Shown here piece by piece: positions 63,691 to 64,000 of a DNA stretch of 64,000 nt. Source of the DNA: Verrucomicrobiota bacterium (GTDB lineage: Bacteria; Verrucomicrobiota; Verrucomicrobiia; Opitutales; Opitutaceae); assembly GCA_018239845.1 (NCBI GenBank), contig JAFEGO010000083.1, positions 1 through 64,000 of the forward strand, written 5' to 3'. The first letter of the stretch is position 1; each line of letters begins with the position of its first letter. Below the pieces are notes generated by a model. That model did not search any database, was not told the DNA's origin, and saw nothing but the letters and a program-made list of their open reading frames with translations. A program made the position numbers and the translations under genes.

Positions 63691-64000
63691 AATTCACGCT
63701 GAAAGATTACCAGGACGAATCCGCTCGCGACGTGCTGGCCAACTTAAAGAAAGCGCGTAAACGCTGGCGCGATGACGGTGACCGTCATGCATTTTCGCTG
63801 ACCGCAGCTACCGGCGCAGGCAAAACCGTGATGGCAGCCGCCGTGTTTGAGGCACTATTTCACGGCAACGACGGTCTCGACTTCGACCGCGACCCCGGCG
63901 CGGTGGTGCTCTGGTTCAGCGACGACCCATCGTTGAACGAACAGACACGTTTTCGGCTGATGGAGTCGTCGGACCGGCTGAGGCACACGGACCTGGTCGT
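63687..64000 (+). CDS. Type III restriction enzyme Res subunit (partial, cut by window end)
   Basis: Only the first ~104 residues are present: MKFTLKDYQDESARDVLANL followed by P-loop LTAATGAGKTVMAAAVFEALF (K46) of the SF2 helicase core. Full Res proteins have ~900-1000 residues with a C-terminal PD-(D/E)XK nuclease; that part lies beyond the window. Translationally coupled to Mod. Confidence 0.92.
   Translation, partial: MKFTLKDYQDESARDVLANLKKARKRWRDDGDRHAFSLTAATGAGKTVMAAAVFEALFHGNDGLDFDRDPGAVVLWFSDDPSLNEQTRFRLMESSDRLRHTDLV

Overview
The window reads as a chromosomal segment from a GC-rich bacterium of the Verrucomicrobiota, most likely the family Opitutaceae. This is inferred from gene content, not from a marker gene. 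The clues are a ribonucleotide reductase of the chlamydial (class Ic) type, PEP-CTERM proteins, large TonB-dependent receptors, autotransporter-type beta-strand repeats, ECF sigma factors fused to membrane segments, and several families of short dispersed repeats.

Layout. 0.2-4.8 kb: nrdAB on the minus strand. 5.3-7.4 kb: a TMTC-like membrane TPR protein. 7.5-14.3 kb: a TonB-dependent receptor and a KinB/AlgB-like sigma-54 two-component pair. 14.8-16.1 kb: an adenylate-kinase-type NMP kinase. 16.2-19.9 kb: a second TonB receptor divergent from a LacI regulator. 20-21.2 kb: small membrane proteins and a PEP-CTERM protein behind a good sigma-54 promoter match. 21.4-26 kb: a MacAB-like four-gene efflux operon. 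26.4-31.8 kb: a candidate secreted cysteine peptidase, a LytS/LytTR pair, an FAD oxidoreductase, a polyphosphate glucokinase and a SlyD-like PPIase. 31.9-36.2 kb: a ybbP-ybbA-tesA cluster invaded by a small GxxExxY element with inverted repeats at both ends. 36.8-39.9 kb: two paralogous sigma-TM fusion proteins. 40.1-42.9 kb: a DUF350 protein overlapping a secreted protein with three tandem Hint (intein-like) domains and two Tim44-like domains. 43-47.5 kb: a small secreted Cys/Lys-rich protein, a giant PEP-CTERM protein and a GspG-like protein. 47.5-50.3 kb: an ECF sigma / VWA anti-sigma operon. 50.5-56.7 kb: a heterodimeric multidrug ABC exporter preceded by a textbook-like attenuator with leader peptide, then a peptide-binding lipoprotein. 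56.9-58.2 kb: a DUF3185/DUF883/YqjE-type envelope-stress operon. 58.3 kb: tRNA-Leu(CAA). 58.9-64 kb: a visibly less GC-rich defence island holding a nuclease-helicase-S24 fusion and a type III restriction-modification system cut by the window edge.

The most unusual items are the triple-Hint Tim44 protein, the predicted ribosome-mediated attenuator of the exporter, the GxxExxY element with terminal inverted repeats, the in-frame incorporation of short word-like repeats into four proteins, and the tandem sigma-TM fusions that share a 16-base upstream motif. No CRISPR array, rRNA or complete insertion sequence was seen.
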